A DNA stretch of 64,000 nucleotides from Noviherbaspirillum soli (GTDB taxonomy: Bacteria; Pseudomonadota; Gammaproteobacteria; Burkholderiales; Burkholderiaceae_D). The stretch covers positions 30,595-94,594 of the forward strand of contig NZ_JACYOX010000020.1 in the NCBI RefSeq assembly GCF_015352955.1. The letters run 5' to 3'. Position numbers and translations under genes: made by a program. This document shows, piece after piece, positions 38,312 to 48,151 of the stretch (position 1 is the stretch's first letter; each line of letters opens with the position of its first letter). The notes under the pieces are model-generated. The model saw only the letters and a program-made list of their open reading frames with translations. It ran no database searches and was not told the origin of the DNA.

Positions 38312-39607
38312 TTACAGCAGCGGCCCCAGCCAGGAAGCAACCTTTTCCCAGGCCTTTTCCTTCAGCGGCCGGTCCAGCCACTGCTCATAGGTGATGCGGC
38401 GCGCTTTCTTCAGGTCCTGCTCGAAGATGGCGATCTGCTGGCGCGCGAAGCCTGCGTCGTAGATGTTCAGGTTGGCTTCATCGTTCATCTGGAACGAGCG
38501 GTCGTCGAAATTGGTCGAGCCCACCGACACCAGCAGGCCGTCGACGATCATGACCTTGCAGTGATACATGGTGGGCTGGTATTCGCTGATCTCCGCGCCT
38601 GCCTGCAACAGCTCGCCCCACATGCCGCGCGAGGAACTGCGCACCGCTTCGGCATCCATGTTCTTCCCCGGCAGGATGATCTGCAGCCGCACGCCGCGCT
38701 TCAGCGCATCGATCAGCGCGTTACGGGTCATTTCATCCGGCACGAAATAGGAGGCGGAAATCTGGATGTTGCGCTCCGCCGCCGTGATGGCCAGCAGATA
38801 CATCAGGTGCATGCTCTCGCTGCCGCCGGAGGGCGAACTGCTGAAGACCTGCGCCCGCGCCGTGCCTGCCTGGACCTGCGGCGGAAAATAGTCGTCACCG
38901 TGCAGCACCTTGCCGGTGGTCTTGGTCCAGTTGTCGATCAGCACCGCCTGCATCTGCGCCACCACCGGCCCCTCGGCCCTGAAATGGGAATCGCGCCAGT
39001 GGTCCGGGTCCTGCGCATTGCCGGTCCATTGGCCCGCAATGCCGACGCCGCCGGTGAAGCCGATGCGGCCATCCACCACCAGCAGCTTGCGGTGCGTACG
39101 GTTGTTGATGCGGCCCAGGTTATACCAGCGCAGCGGATGATACTGCCGCACTTCCACGCCGGCCTGGCGCATCTGCTCCAGGTCCTTGTCATCCATCTTG
39201 GCGCTGCCGACCCAGTCGATCAGCAGATGCACCTTGACGCCGGCGCGGGCGCGCTCGGAGAGCGCCTCGGCGAACTCGCGGCCGATTTCCTCGGACCAGT
39301 AGATATAGGTTTCGAAATTGATGGTCTTCTTCGCGCCGCGTATGGCTTTGAGCATCGACGGGAAGATCTGGTCGCCATTGAGCAGCGCCTCGACCTTGTT
39401 GCCATCGACGATCTGCGGCCCGAGCATGATGCCCATCGAGCGCTGGAACTGCGGGTCCGACACCGCGTAGAGCCGCGGTATCTCCTGCTTGATCTGTTTC
39501 TCGCCGGACGAGAAATTCACGACCAGCAGCGTCACGAGCAGCGTGGCCAGGATGCTGGCAATGGCCACCATTACTTTGCTGCGCGTGGTTTGCGGTCTCC
39601 AGATCAT
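38312..39607 (-). CDS. Phospholipase D-type cardiolipin synthase
   Basis: Membrane phospholipid synthase (431 aa) of the Cls family, which joins two phosphatidyl groups. One N-terminal membrane span (MVAIASILATLLVTLLVVNF, about residues 13-32) is followed by two HKD motifs: THRKLLVVDGRIGFTGG and YHCKVMIVDGLLVSVGSTNF. The length and single span fit the ClsB-like branch; the exact donor is open. The ATG at 39607 is preferred; the frame is open 28 codons further. Same strand as metH and 161 bp behind it, with a terminator between. Confidence 0.88.
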   Translation of the reverse strand: MIWRPQTTRSKVMVAIASILATLLVTLLVVNFSSGEKQIKQEIPRLYAVSDPQFQRSMGIMLGPQIVDGNKVEALLNGDQIFPSMLKAIRGAKKTINFETYIYWSEEIGREFAEALSERARAGVKVHLLIDWVGSAKMDDKDLEQMRQAGVEVRQYHPLRWYNLGRINNRTHRKLLVVDGRIGFTGGVGIAGQWTGNAQDPDHWRDSHFRAEGPVVAQMQAVLIDNWTKTTGKVLHGDDYFPPQVQAGTARAQVFSSSPSGGSESMHLMYLLAITAAERNIQISASYFVPDEMTRNALIDALKRGVRLQIILPGKNMDAEAVRSSSRGMWGELLQAGAEISEYQPTMYHCKVMIVDGLLVSVGSTNFDDRSFQMNDEANLNIYDAGFARQQIAIFEQDLKKARRITYEQWLDRPLKEKAWEKVASWLGPLL

Positions 39608-39704
39608 TTCTCGTTGGCTGCAGTATGGATGAGCCAGCTTAGCAGCATTGTAAAAGCGGGGCTTGCGCCGGATCGATTGCAGGAACGGCAACGGAAATGA
39701 AAGA

Positions 39705-39724
39705 CGCCCGCGATATCGCGGGCG
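39705..39724 (-). terminator. Terminator after metH
   Basis: Perfect palindrome CGCCCGCGATATCGCGGGCG, 45 bp past the metH stop, followed on the minus strand by a T-rich stretch (TCTTTCATTT). Confidence 0.7.
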
Positions 39725-39768
39725 CCGGTTACATCAAGCGATCCGTCCTTCAGGCCGGATGCAGGCGA

Positions 39769-42700
39769 TCACAGGTTGGGCGCCAGCCAGCGCTCGACCT
39801 CCTCTTTCGCCACGCCGCGCCGCGCCGCCATGTCTTCCACCTGGTCCATGCCGATCTTGCCGACGCTGAAGTACTTCGACTCCGGATGCGCCAGGTAGAA
39901 GCCCGACACCGCCGCGCCCGGATACATCGCATACGACTCGGTCAGCTGCATGCCGATTTCCTCGGCCTGCAGCACGCGGAACATGTCGGCCTTGACCGTG
40001 TGTTCCGGGCAGGCCGGATAGCCCGGCGCGGGGCGGATGCCCTGGTATTCCTCGCGGATCAGCGCGGCGTTGTCCAATGCCTCGTCCTGCGCATAGCCCC
40101 ACAGGTCGCGCCGCACCCGCTCGTGCATCTGCTCGGCGAAGGCTTCGGCCAGGCGATCTGCCAGCGACTTCAACATGATGGAGGAATAGTCGTCATGCGC
40201 GTCCTCGAAGCGCTTCTCGTGTTTCTCGATGCCGATGCCGGCGGTCACCGCGAACATGCCGATGTAGTCGGCAATGCCGGACGACTTGGGCGCGATGAAG
40301 TCGGCCAGACACTGGTTGGGCCGCGCCACGCCGTCGATCACGGGCTTGACCGTCTGCTGGCGCGCGCCATACCAGGTGAAAGCGACTTCACTGCGGGTTT
40401 CATCGGTATAGACCTCGATGTCGTCATCATTGACGCTGTTGGCCGGCAGCAGCGCTATCACGCCATTGGCTGTCAGCCAGCGGCCGTCGACCACCTTCTT
40501 CAGCAGCGCCTGGCCCTCTTCGAATACCTTGCTTGCCGAGGCGCCCACCACTTCATCGGTCAGGATCGCTGGATAGGGCCCGGCCAGGTCCCAGGTCTGG
40601 AAGAACGGACCCCAGTCGATGTACTGGGCCAGCTGGGCCAGGTCCACATTCCTGAACACCCGGCGGCCGATGAACTTTGGCTTGACCGGCGCGAACTGCA
40701 GCTGCGCGCGATTCTTGCGGGCGTCGGCCAGCGACAGCATCGGCACCGCCTTGCGGTTGGCATGCTGCTCGCGGATGCGTTCATAGTCGGCGGCGATGTC
40801 CTGCACATACTGGTCGCGCTGCTCGGGCGTGAGCAGCGACTGCGCCACCGACACCGAGCGCGACGCGTCCGGCACATAGACCACCGGGCCTTCATAGTTC
40901 TGCGCAATCTTCACCGCGGTATGGGCGCGGCTGGTGGTGGCGCCGCCGATCAGCAGCGGGATCTTCAGCATGCGGAAATGCGGATCGCGCTGCATCTCCT
41001 TGGCGACATAAGCCATCTCTTCGAGCGACGGCGTGATCAGGCCGGACAGGCCGATGATGTCAGCATTCTCGGCCTTGGCGCGCGCCAGGATTTCCGAGCA
41101 GGGCACCATCACGCCCATGTTGACGACCTCGAAGTTATTGCATTGCAGGACCACCGATACGATGTTCTTGCCGATGTCGTGTACGTCGCCCTTGACGGTG
41201 GCGATCACGATCTTGCCCTTGGCCTTGGCAGCCACGCCGGTCCTGCGTTCCTCTTCCAGCTTTTCCTGCTCGATGTAGGGAATCAGGTGCGCCACCGCCT
41301 GCTTCATCACCCGCGCCGACTTCACCACCTGCGGCAGGAACATCTTGCCCTGGCCGAACAGGTCGCCGACGATGTTCATGCCATCCATCAGCGGTCCTTC
41401 GATCACCTGGATCGGCCGGCCGCCATTGGCCAGCAGTTGCTGCCGCGCTTCCTCGGTATCCTCGACGATCCACTGGGTGATGCCATGCACCAGCGCATGC
41501 GCCAGGCGCTGCTGCACCGTGCCGGCGCGCCATTCCAGGCTTTGCTCTTCCTTCTTGCCGCCAGCCTTCAGGGTGCCGGCGAATTCGATCATGCGCTCGG
41601 TCGCGTCCGGCCGGCGGTTCAGCACCACGTCCTCCACCCGCTCGCGCAGTTCGGGAGCAAGCTCGCTGTAGACGCCCACCATGCCGGCATTGACGATGCC
41701 CATGGTGAGGCCGGCCTGGATCGCGTGATACAGGAACACGGTATGAATGGCTTCGCGTGCCGGGTCGTTGCCGCGGAAGCTGAAGCTCACATTGGAAACA
41801 CCGCCGCTGATCTTGGCATGCGGCAGGTTCTCGCGTATCCAGCGGGTCGCATTGATGAAGTCGACCGCGTAGTTGTTGTGTTCCTCGATGCCGGTGGCAA
41901 TGGCGAAGATGTTGGGGTCGAAGATGATGTCTTCCGGCGGGAAGCCAACCTTCTCGATCAGCAGGTCGTAGGCGCGCTTGCAGATCTCGATCTTGCGCTC
42001 AAAGGTGTCGGCCTGGCCAGTTTCATCGAAGGCCATCACGATCACGGCCGCGCCATAGCGGCGGCACAGCGTGGCCTGGCGCAGGAATTCCTCCTCGCCT
42101 TCCTTCATCGAGATCGAATTCACCACCGCCTTGCCCTGCACGCATTTCAGGCCGGCCTCGATCACGGACCACTTCGACGAGTCGATCATGATGGGCACGC
42201 GCGCAATGTCGGGCTCGGACGCGATCAGGTTCAGGAAGCGCGTCATGGCCGCCTGCGAATCCAGCATCGCCTCGTCCATGTTAATGTCGATGATCTGCGC
42301 GCCGTTTTCCACCTGCTGGCGCGCCACCGCCAGCGCCTCGTCGTACTGCTCGTTCAAAATCAGCCTGGCGAAGGCCTTGGAGCCGGTGACGTTGGTGCGC
42401 TCGCCTACGTTGACGAACAGCGAGTCCTCGTCGATGGTGAACGGCTCCAGGCCGGACAGCCGCATCGCCGGCGGCACCTGCGGCAGCTTGCGCGGGGCAA
42501 TCGTCTTTACCGTTTCGGCGATGGCGCGGATGTGGTCGGGCGTGGTGCCGCAGCAGCCGCCGGCGATATTGACGAAGCCGCTTTCGGCGAAGTCCTTCAG
42601 CAGCGAGGAAGTGACGTCCGGCGTTTCATCGAAGCCGGTGTCGGACATCGGGTTGGGCAGGCCGGCATTGGGGTAGATGCAGACAAAGGTATCGGCGATC

Positions 42701-43512
42701 TTGGACAGCTCTTCCGCATAGGGCCGCATCAGCGCCGCGCCGAGCGCGCAGTTCAGGCCCACGGTCAGCGGCCTTGCATGGCGCACCGAGTTCCAGAACG
42801 CCGGCACGGTCTGGCCGGACAGGATGCGTCCCGAGGCGTCGGTCACGGTGCCGGAAATCATGATCGGCAGGCGCTGGCCGGATTCCTCGAAGAACTGGTC
42901 GATCGCAAACAGCGCGGCCTTGCAGTTGAGCGTGTCGAAAATGGTTTCGACCAGCAGCACATCGGCGCCGCCTTCCACCAGGCCGCGGGTCTGCTCGAGA
43001 TAGGCCGCCACCAGCTCATCGAAGGTGATGTTGCGCGCGGCCGGGTCGTTCACGTCGGGCGAGATCGATGCGGTCTTGGGCGTCGGTCCGAGCGCGCCGG
43101 CGACGAAGCGCGGCTTGTCGGGCGTGGAATACTTGTCGCAGGCGGCGCGCGCCAGGCGCGCCGCGGCCACGTTCATTTCATAGGCCAGATCGGCCATCCT
43201 GTAGTCTTCCTGCGCCACCGTGGTGGCGCCGAAGGTGTTGGTCTCGATCAGGTCGGCGCCGGCGGCCAGGTATTTCTCGTGGATCTCGCTGATGATCTGC
43301 GGCTGGGTCAGGGTCAGCAATTCATTGTTGCCCTTGACGAACATTTCCTTGCCCGGCACCTTGAAGTCGGCAAACCGCGCGCCGCGGTAATCCTCCTCGG
43401 TCAGATGGTATTGCTGGATCATGGTGCCCATGGCGCCGTCCAGGATCAGGATGCGCTGGGACAGCAGATCGCGCAGCAGCGCCTCGGTGGAAGAAATGGA
43501 ATCGCGTTTCAT
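39769..43512 (-). CDS. metH: Cobalamin-dependent methionine synthase MetH
   Basis: Full-length B12-dependent methionine synthase (1247 aa): methyl transfer from methyltetrahydrofolate to homocysteine. Domains in order: homocysteine domain (about 1-330, zinc-binding [11 protein letters not shown] near 320), pterin domain (about 350-630; [19 protein letters not shown]), cobalamin cap and Rossmann domain (about 650-890; DVHDIGKNI supplies the B12 His ligand), and the SAM-dependent reactivation domain (about 910-1247, with [12 protein letters not shown]). The single gene is read from a SAM-II riboswitch and terminator just upstream. Confidence 0.97.
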   Translation of the reverse strand: MKRDSISSTEALLRDLLSQRILILDGAMGTMIQQYHLTEEDYRGARFADFKVPGKEMFVKGNNELLTLTQPQIISEIHEKYLAAGADLIETNTFGATTVAQEDYRMADLAYEMNVAAARLARAACDKYSTPDKPRFVAGALGPTPKTASISPDVNDPAARNITFDELVAAYLEQTRGLVEGGADVLLVETIFDTLNCKAALFAIDQFFEESGQRLPIMISGTVTDASGRILSGQTVPAFWNSVRHARPLTVGLNCALGAALMRPYAEELSKIADTFVCIYPNAGLPNPMSDTGFDETPDVTSSLLKDFAESGFVNIAGGCCGTTPDHIRAIAETVKTIAPRKLPQVPPAMRLSGLEPFTIDEDSLFVNVGERTNVTGSKAFARLILNEQYDEALAVARQQVENGAQIIDINMDEAMLDSQAAMTRFLNLIASEPDIARVPIMIDSSKWSVIEAGLKCVQGKAVVNSISMKEGEEEFLRQATLCRRYGAAVIVMAFDETGQADTFERKIEICKRAYDLLIEKVGFPPEDIIFDPNIFAIATGIEEHNNYAVDFINATRWIRENLPHAKISGGVSNVSFSFRGNDPAREAIHTVFLYHAIQAGLTMGIVNAGMVGVYSELAPELRERVEDVVLNRRPDATERMIEFAGTLKAGGKKEEQSLEWRAGTVQQRLAHALVHGITQWIVEDTEEARQQLLANGGRPIQVIEGPLMDGMNIVGDLFGQGKMFLPQVVKSARVMKQAVAHLIPYIEQEKLEEERRTGVAAKAKGKIVIATVKGDVHDIGKNIVSVVLQCNNFEVVNMGVMVPCSEILARAKAENADIIGLSGLITPSLEEMAYVAKEMQRDPHFRMLKIPLLIGGATTSRAHTAVKIAQNYEGPVVYVPDASRSVSVAQSLLTPEQRDQYVQDIAADYERIREQHANRKAVPMLSLADARKNRAQLQFAPVKPKFIGRRVFRNVDLAQLAQYIDWGPFFQTWDLAGPYPAILTDEVVGASASKVFEEGQALLKKVVDGRWLTANGVIALLPANSVNDDDIEVYTDETRSEVAFTWYGARQQTVKPVIDGVARPNQCLADFIAPKSSGIADYIGMFAVTAGIGIEKHEKRFEDAHDDYSSIMLKSLADRLAEAFAEQMHERVRRDLWGYAQDEALDNAALIREEYQGIRPAPGYPACPEHTVKADMFRVLQAEEIGMQLTESYAMYPGAAVSGFYLAHPESKYFSVGKIGMDQVEDMAARRGVAKEEVERWLAPNL

Positions 43513-43539
43513 GTGGTCTGGTCCAAGAGAACAAAAATG

Positions 43540-43570
43540 AAAAACCCGGCCGGTAAAGCGGGGCCGGGTT
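43540..43570 (-). terminator. Intrinsic terminator of the metH riboswitch
   Basis: Minus strand: 9-bp stem AACCCGGCC/GGCCGGGTT with a 10-base loop (CCGCUUUACC) followed by UUUUU. Eight bases of the loop, CCGCUUUA, are exactly complementary to UAAAGCGG at the 3' edge of the SAM-II aptamer. Confidence 0.88.
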
Positions 43571-43578
43571 TGTTCAGG

Positions 43579-43670
43579 TCCGCTTTAGCTGCATTTGTTG
43601 GAAGACTGCCCGGGGAGGACTGTTCCGCGCCCGCAAGCTGGGTTTGACTTTGCAATCAAATCGGCGCGGG
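43579..43670 (-). promoter_or_regulatory. SAM-II (SAM-alpha) type riboswitch upstream of metH
   Basis: Minus-strand order of conserved blocks: CGCGCCGAUUUGA, CUUGCGGGCGCG (helix P1), AAAUGCAGCUAAAGCGG. The last block is nearly identical to the known SAM-II core, where AAAUGUAGCUAAA makes the SAM-binding triplex. A small hairpin (UUUGA/UCAAA) is inserted in the first loop, and about 29 nt lie between P1 and the A-rich strand. With the terminator at 43540-43570 this predicts transcriptional control of metH by SAM. Confidence 0.88.
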
Positions 43671-43722
43671 AAAAATTATACGTGAATTCGCTTTGCGCCG
43701 AGCGGACGGGCGCAGCAGCGTG

Positions 43723-44559
43723 TCAGGGCAAGGCCAGCGCCGGCGTGCGCGCCTCGGTCAGCTTCAGCGTCAGGCACTTGGCCGATCCGCCGGCTTTCAT
43801 GAACTCCGACAGCCGGGTCTGGTGCACCGCGTAGCCATGGGCGGCCAGCGCCGCGCAGAGGTTGTCGGAGGCCTGGTTCAGGATCACGTGGCGGCCGCAG
43901 TTGACGGCGTTGCAGGCGAATGCGTCCGCATCCGCGGCGCCGACGGCAATACGCAACTCGGGCGGCACCAGCGTGGCAATGCGTTCCTGCGACACCGCGT
44001 CGAAGGCGGCCGGATAGTACAGCAGCGCCCCGCCTTCCAGGGGGCACAGGCAGGTGTCGAGATGATAGAAGTGCGGATTGACCAGCCGCAGCGGTTCCAC
44101 TTCGACATCGAACAGGCTGGCGATCATCGCAGCGGCCGCCGGATCGGACCGATGGCCATGCCCCATCCACAGCAAGGGCAGGCGGCGGTCGAACAGCGCA
44201 TCGCCGGCGCCTTCGAAGTAGACATCCGGCGGCAGCGCCAGCACCTCGAAACCGTGCTCGACGAACCATTGCGAGAAGTACGCTTCCTCCGGCCGCCGCT
44301 CGGCATGGCGGAAATTCGACAGCAGCACCCTGCTTTCCAGCACCAGCCCGGCATTGGCGGTAAATACCAGGTCCGGCACGCCCTCCCGGGCGCTGATGCA
44401 GTCGACCTGCGCATGGTGTCGCAGCAATGCCAGCAGCGCGCTCCATTGCTGCATCGCCGCCGGATTGCTGCCGCGCGCGATGTTGCCTTCCATCCATGGA
44501 TTGATCACATAGGCCACTTCGAAGTGCTGCGGTGCGCACATCAGGAAACGCGCTTTCAT
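43723..44559 (-). CDS. Arginine dihydrolase-like guanidino enzyme (ArgZ/DDAH superfamily)
   Basis: Amidinotransferase-fold hydrolase (278 aa). The N-terminus FLMCAPQHFEVAYVINPWM closely resembles the catalytic domain of cyanobacterial arginine dihydrolase ArgZ/AgrE, which turns arginine into ornithine, CO2 and two ammonia. Residues matching its active site are present with a constant offset of two: Asn20, Asn69 (FTANAG), His166 (FYHLDTC) and Cys262 (GGSAKCLTL). The C-terminal ornithine cyclodeaminase-like domain of the cyanobacterial protein is absent; instead ornithine aminotransferase is the upstream gene. Alternatives are dimethylargininase or arginine deiminase. Active-site numbers of ArgZ are from memory. 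Confidence 0.82.
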   Translation of the reverse strand: MKARFLMCAPQHFEVAYVINPWMEGNIARGSNPAAMQQWSALLALLRHHAQVDCISAREGVPDLVFTANAGLVLESRVLLSNFRHAERRPEEAYFSQWFVEHGFEVLALPPDVYFEGAGDALFDRRLPLLWMGHGHRSDPAAAAMIASLFDVEVEPLRLVNPHFYHLDTCLCPLEGGALLYYPAAFDAVSQERIATLVPPELRIAVGAADADAFACNAVNCGRHVILNQASDNLCAALAAHGYAVHQTRLSEFMKAGGSAKCLTLKLTEARTPALALP

Positions 44560-44605
44560 TGCCAGCCCTCCCTGCTGATGATTATTTGCCGGCTGCGGCC
44601 GGCCA

Positions 44606-45814
44606 TTAGGCGGCCATGTCGAATTCGTCCAGCACCGCGGCCACTGCCGCCACCGCGATATCGATTTCCTGCTCGCTGATCACCAGCGGCGGCGCCAGTC
44701 TGACCACGGTACCGTGGGTGTCCTTGCTTAGAACGCCGAAATACATCAGGCGTTCGCAAAACTCCCGCGCTGAAATGTGCGTTGAATCAAGTTCCATGCC
44801 GATCAGCAACCCCTTGCCGCGCACTTCCCGGATTGCCGGATAGCGCAGCATCCGCAACCTGCCCAGCAGCAGCGCGCCCATGCGCTCGGCGCGCGCCGCC
44901 AGGTTTTCCTCTTCAAGCAGGTCCAGCGCCGCATGGCCAACCGCGCAGGCCAGCGGATTGCCGCCGAAGGTGCTGCCATGGTCGCCCGGCCGGAACACGC
45001 CCATCACATCCGGGCGCGCCAGGAAAGCCGACACCGGCAGCAGGCCGCCGCCAAGCGCCTTGCCGAGAACCAGGCCGTCGGGCTGCACGTTCTCGTGCTG
45101 GCAAGCCAGCAGCCGGCCGGTGCGGCACAGGCCGGTCTGCACCTCGTCGCAGATCAGCAGCACATTATGGCGGCTGCAGATCTCGCGGCACTGCGCCAGA
45201 TAGCCGTCGGGCGGCACGATGATGCCGGCTTCGCCCTGCACCGGCTCGACCAGGAAAGCGGCGGTGTCCGGCGTGATCGCCGCTTCCAGCGCGGCGGCGT
45301 CGCCGAACGGCACCGACACGAAACCCGGCGCGAACGGCCCGAAGCCCTGCCGGTATTGCGCTTCGGAAGAGAAGCCGACGATGGTGGTGGTGCGGCCGGC
45401 GAAATTGCCGGCGCAAACGATGATCTGCGCCCGCTCCGGCGCCACGCCCTTGAGCTGGTACGCCCATTTGCGCGCCGCCTTCAGCGCCGTTTCCACGGCT
45501 TCCGCGCCGGTATTCATCGGCAGCGCGCGCGCCATGCCAGTCATGTCGCACAGCCGCTGCAGGAACGGCCCCAGTTGGTCTGTGTAATAGGCGCGCGACG
45601 TGACTGCCAGGGTTTGCGCCTGCGCCGTCAGCGCCGCCACCAGGCGCGGATGGCTGTGGCCGAAACTGGTGGCCGAATAGGCTGACATCATGTCCAGGTA
45701 GCGTTTGCCATGGATGTCGGTGAGCCAGACGCCGGCACCGCTGTGCAGCACGACCGGCAAGGGCGCATAGTTTTCTGCGCAGTATCTTTTTTCAAGGGCA
45801 ATCAGGTTTTCCAT
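44606..45814 (-). CDS. rocD: Ornithine aminotransferase RocD
   Basis: PLP enzyme (402 aa) of class III aminotransferases that converts ornithine and 2-oxoglutarate to glutamate semialdehyde and glutamate. RocD signatures: YSATSFGHSHPRLVAAL near the N-terminus, the nucleotide-like loop PMNTGAEAVETALKAARKW, LICDEVQTGLCRTG, and the PLP lysine in LVLGKALGGG. The ATG at 45814 gives MENLIALEKRYCAENYAPLP; the frame is open 41 codons further upstream but into the promoter. It lies 46 bp before the arginine dihydrolase-like gene and is divergent from an Lrp regulator. Confidence 0.93.
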   Translation of the reverse strand: MENLIALEKRYCAENYAPLPVVLHSGAGVWLTDIHGKRYLDMMSAYSATSFGHSHPRLVAALTAQAQTLAVTSRAYYTDQLGPFLQRLCDMTGMARALPMNTGAEAVETALKAARKWAYQLKGVAPERAQIIVCAGNFAGRTTTIVGFSSEAQYRQGFGPFAPGFVSVPFGDAAALEAAITPDTAAFLVEPVQGEAGIIVPPDGYLAQCREICSRHNVLLICDEVQTGLCRTGRLLACQHENVQPDGLVLGKALGGGLLPVSAFLARPDVMGVFRPGDHGSTFGGNPLACAVGHAALDLLEEENLAARAERMGALLLGRLRMLRYPAIREVRGKGLLIGMELDSTHISAREFCERLMYFGVLSKDTHGTVVRLAPPLVISEQEIDIAVAAVAAVLDEFDMAA

Positions 45815-45954
45815 GAACGTTTCCCCCTCAGGATCAACCGGGCATTTGCCTACACATGTTAGCCCCGAATGCGGAAAAGATTTGTGCTTTATCAGGCATG
45901 GAACAGATGGGTTATGAAAGGATCGTTTGTGTATCAATCCTCCGGAGAGAACAA

Positions 45955-46428
45955 ATGGAAAAGCTCGACCGATACGACCGCATACTCCTGACGACCTTGC
46001 AGAAAAACGGCCGCGCTTCCAATGTCGAATTGTCGGAGCAGGCCAGCCTTTCAGCGCCCCAGTGCTATCGGCGGGTGCGTCGGCTGGAAATGGACGGCAT
46101 CATCCGGGGCTATACCGCGCAGGTCGTGCCTTCCAGCCTGGGGCTGGATGTAGTGGCCTTCGTCAGCCTGACGATCGATCGCGAACAGTTCAAGAATGTG
46201 CGCGACCTGGAAAAGGTGATACGCGATTTTCCGGAAATCCTGGAGTGCTACACGATTTCAGGCGACTTCGATTATCTGCTCAAGGTGGTCTCCACCGACC
46301 TGCGCTCGTTCTCCGCCTTCCTGACCGACAGGTTGATGCAGGTGCCTGGCGTAGCCCGCATGCGCTCCATGATCTGCCTGGAAGAGATCAAGCCGGCCAG
46401 CCCGTTGCCGCTGCCTGCGCTGAGCTAG
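45955..46428 (+). CDS. Lrp/AsnC-family regulator
   Basis: Amino-acid-responsive regulator (157 aa). HTH at residues 1-60 (LDRYDRILLTTLQKNGRASN, then LSAPQCYRRVRRLEMDGII) and RAM ligand domain behind it. SD GGAGAG lies 7 bp before the ATG at 45955. Divergent from rocD with only 140 bp between starts, so the arginine/ornithine pair is the probable target and arginine or ornithine a likely effector. Confidence 0.9.
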   Translation: MEKLDRYDRILLTTLQKNGRASNVELSEQASLSAPQCYRRVRRLEMDGIIRGYTAQVVPSSLGLDVVAFVSLTIDREQFKNVRDLEKVIRDFPEILECYTISGDFDYLLKVVSTDLRSFSAFLTDRLMQVPGVARMRSMICLEEIKPASPLPLPALS

Positions 46429-46438
46429 GAGCCTGCTC

Positions 46439-47413
46439 CTAGGAAGCTGCCCTGGCGCCCGTGTCGAAACGGCCGCCTTCCATCGAAAAGCCCTTCAGGA
46501 AATCGGCTGCGGCCATCCGTTTGCCGCCCGGTTTCTGCAACTGCACCAAGCGCAGCGCGCCTTCTCCGCATGCCACGACAACGCCTTGCGCCGCATCGGC
46601 GGCGAGGATGGTGCCCGGCGCCGCGCTGCCGCCGGCATCGACGGCGTCGGCCTGCCAGATCTTCACCGGCACGCCGTTGAACTGCCCGCTTGCGCCGGGA
46701 AACGGATTGAATGCACGGATCTTCCTGGCCAGCACGGCGGCGGGCTGCGTGAAATCGAGCGCGGCCTCTTCCTTGGCGATCTTGGCGGCATAGGTCACGC
46801 CTTCCTCCGGCTGTGGCTGCGCACGCAGCGTGCCGGCTTCCAGCTGGCGCAGGGCGTCGACGATCATGGTCGCGCCCAGCGCGGCCAGCTTGTCATGCAG
46901 GCTGGCGGTGCTGTCGCCCACAGCGATAGGCAATGCCTGGCGCAGCAGCATCGGCCCGGTATCCAGGCCTTCATCCATCTGCATGATGGTCACGCCGGTC
47001 TCGGCGTCGCCCGCTTCGATGGCGCGATGGATCGGCGCTGCGCCGCGCCAGCGCGGCAGCAGCGATGCGTGGATATTGATGCAGCCGCGCGGCGGAATTG
47101 CCAGAACCGACGCCGGCAGGATCAGGCCATAGGCGGCCACCACCATCGCATCATGCGGCGTGCTTTGCAGCAGCGCATGGGCCTGGCGCGCTTCATCGGG
47201 ATATTTGCCATTCAGTCGCAGCGACACCGGCTGCGCCACCGGGATGCCATGCTGCTGCGCATACTGCTTCACGGCCGAAGCCTGCAGCTGCATGCCGCGT
47301 CCGGCCGGGCGGTCGGGCTGGGTCAGTACCAGGGGAATCTCGAAACCTGCCTCATGCAGGGACTTCAGGGCAGACGCCGCGAATTCAGGCGTGCCGGCAT
47401 AGATGATTTTCAT
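46439..47413 (-). CDS. fmt: Methionyl-tRNA formyltransferase Fmt
   Basis: Formylates initiator Met-tRNA (324 aa). The N-terminus [20 protein letters not shown], the folate site with the catalytic triad around [20 protein letters not shown], and the C-terminal OB-like domain ([15 protein letters not shown]) are all present. It follows def by 25 bp in the usual def-fmt pair, and its end converges on the Lrp gene. Confidence 0.96.
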   Translation of the reverse strand: MKIIYAGTPEFAASALKSLHEAGFEIPLVLTQPDRPAGRGMQLQASAVKQYAQQHGIPVAQPVSLRLNGKYPDEARQAHALLQSTPHDAMVVAAYGLILPASVLAIPPRGCINIHASLLPRWRGAAPIHRAIEAGDAETGVTIMQMDEGLDTGPMLLRQALPIAVGDSTASLHDKLAALGATMIVDALRQLEAGTLRAQPQPEEGVTYAAKIAKEEAALDFTQPAAVLARKIRAFNPFPGASGQFNGVPVKIWQADAVDAGGSAAPGTILAADAAQGVVVACGEGALRLVQLQKPGGKRMAAADFLKGFSMEGGRFDTGARAAS

Positions 47414-47438
47414 GGGCGCGATTGTAGCGCCGCGGCGC

Positions 47439-47975
47439 TTATCTCGCGCCCACGACCTTCTGCTGTTCCCGCTTCAGCTCGCGCTCTTCCTTGACCATGC
47501 GGGTCTTGATCCGGTTGCGCTTCAGCGGCGACAGGTATTCGACGAACACCTTGCCCTTCAAATGGTCCATCTCGTGCTGTATGCAAACCGCCAGCAGGCC
47601 GTCGGCCTCGACCTCGAACGGCTTGCCATCGAGATCGAGCGCGCGTACCTTCACACGCGCCGGCCGCTCCACGCCGTCATACACGCCGGGCACCGACAGG
47701 CAGCCTTCGTCGTAGACCTGCTTTTCCGGACTGGCCCAGGTGATCTCGGGATTGATGAATACCTTGAGATCGTCATGGGTTTCGGATGTGTCGATCACGA
47801 TCAGTTGCTCATGCACGTCGACCTGGGTCGCTGCCAGGCCCACGCCCGGCGCTTCATACATGGTCTCGGCCATATCGGCGACGAGCTTTTTTAACCTGTC
47901 ATCGAACACCTTGACCGGTTGTGCGACCTTGTGAAGACGCGGGTCGGGATAACGGAGAATATTCAGTTGGGACAT
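47439..47975 (-). CDS. def: Peptide deformylase Def
   Basis: Metal hydrolase (178 aa) that removes the formyl group from nascent proteins. The three motifs are [16 protein letters not shown] and QHEMDHLKG, giving the Cys and two His ligands. The ATG at 47975 gives [18 protein letters not shown], the family start; an ATG 19 codons upstream is within the leader. Divergent from the LysM gene. Confidence 0.96.
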   Translation of the reverse strand: MSQLNILRYPDPRLHKVAQPVKVFDDRLKKLVADMAETMYEAPGVGLAATQVDVHEQLIVIDTSETHDDLKVFINPEITWASPEKQVYDEGCLSVPGVYDGVERPARVKVRALDLDGKPFEVEADGLLAVCIQHEMDHLKGKVFVEYLSPLKRNRIKTRMVKEERELKREQQKVVGAR

Positions 47976-48151
47976 ACGACTTTTGCGCAACAATGGGAAA
48001 GGAATAGATGGTGGTTCTTCTTGCCAGTTCAAGTAATTGAAGGCAGAATTTGATTCACTACGGCAACATTTTTCAAAGATTGCCTGACAAGCATCACGCT
48101 GTGCCCAGCCTGTAGTCGTTCCTTCGCTTCGCCGTCACTACCGGAAAAACC

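Noticed and set aside
39697..43647. Very long open frame (over 1300 codons) on the plus strand opposite metH
   Set aside because: It mirrors metH codon by codon, is rich in His, Arg, Gly and Ala, and has no family motif; an artefact of high third-position GC.
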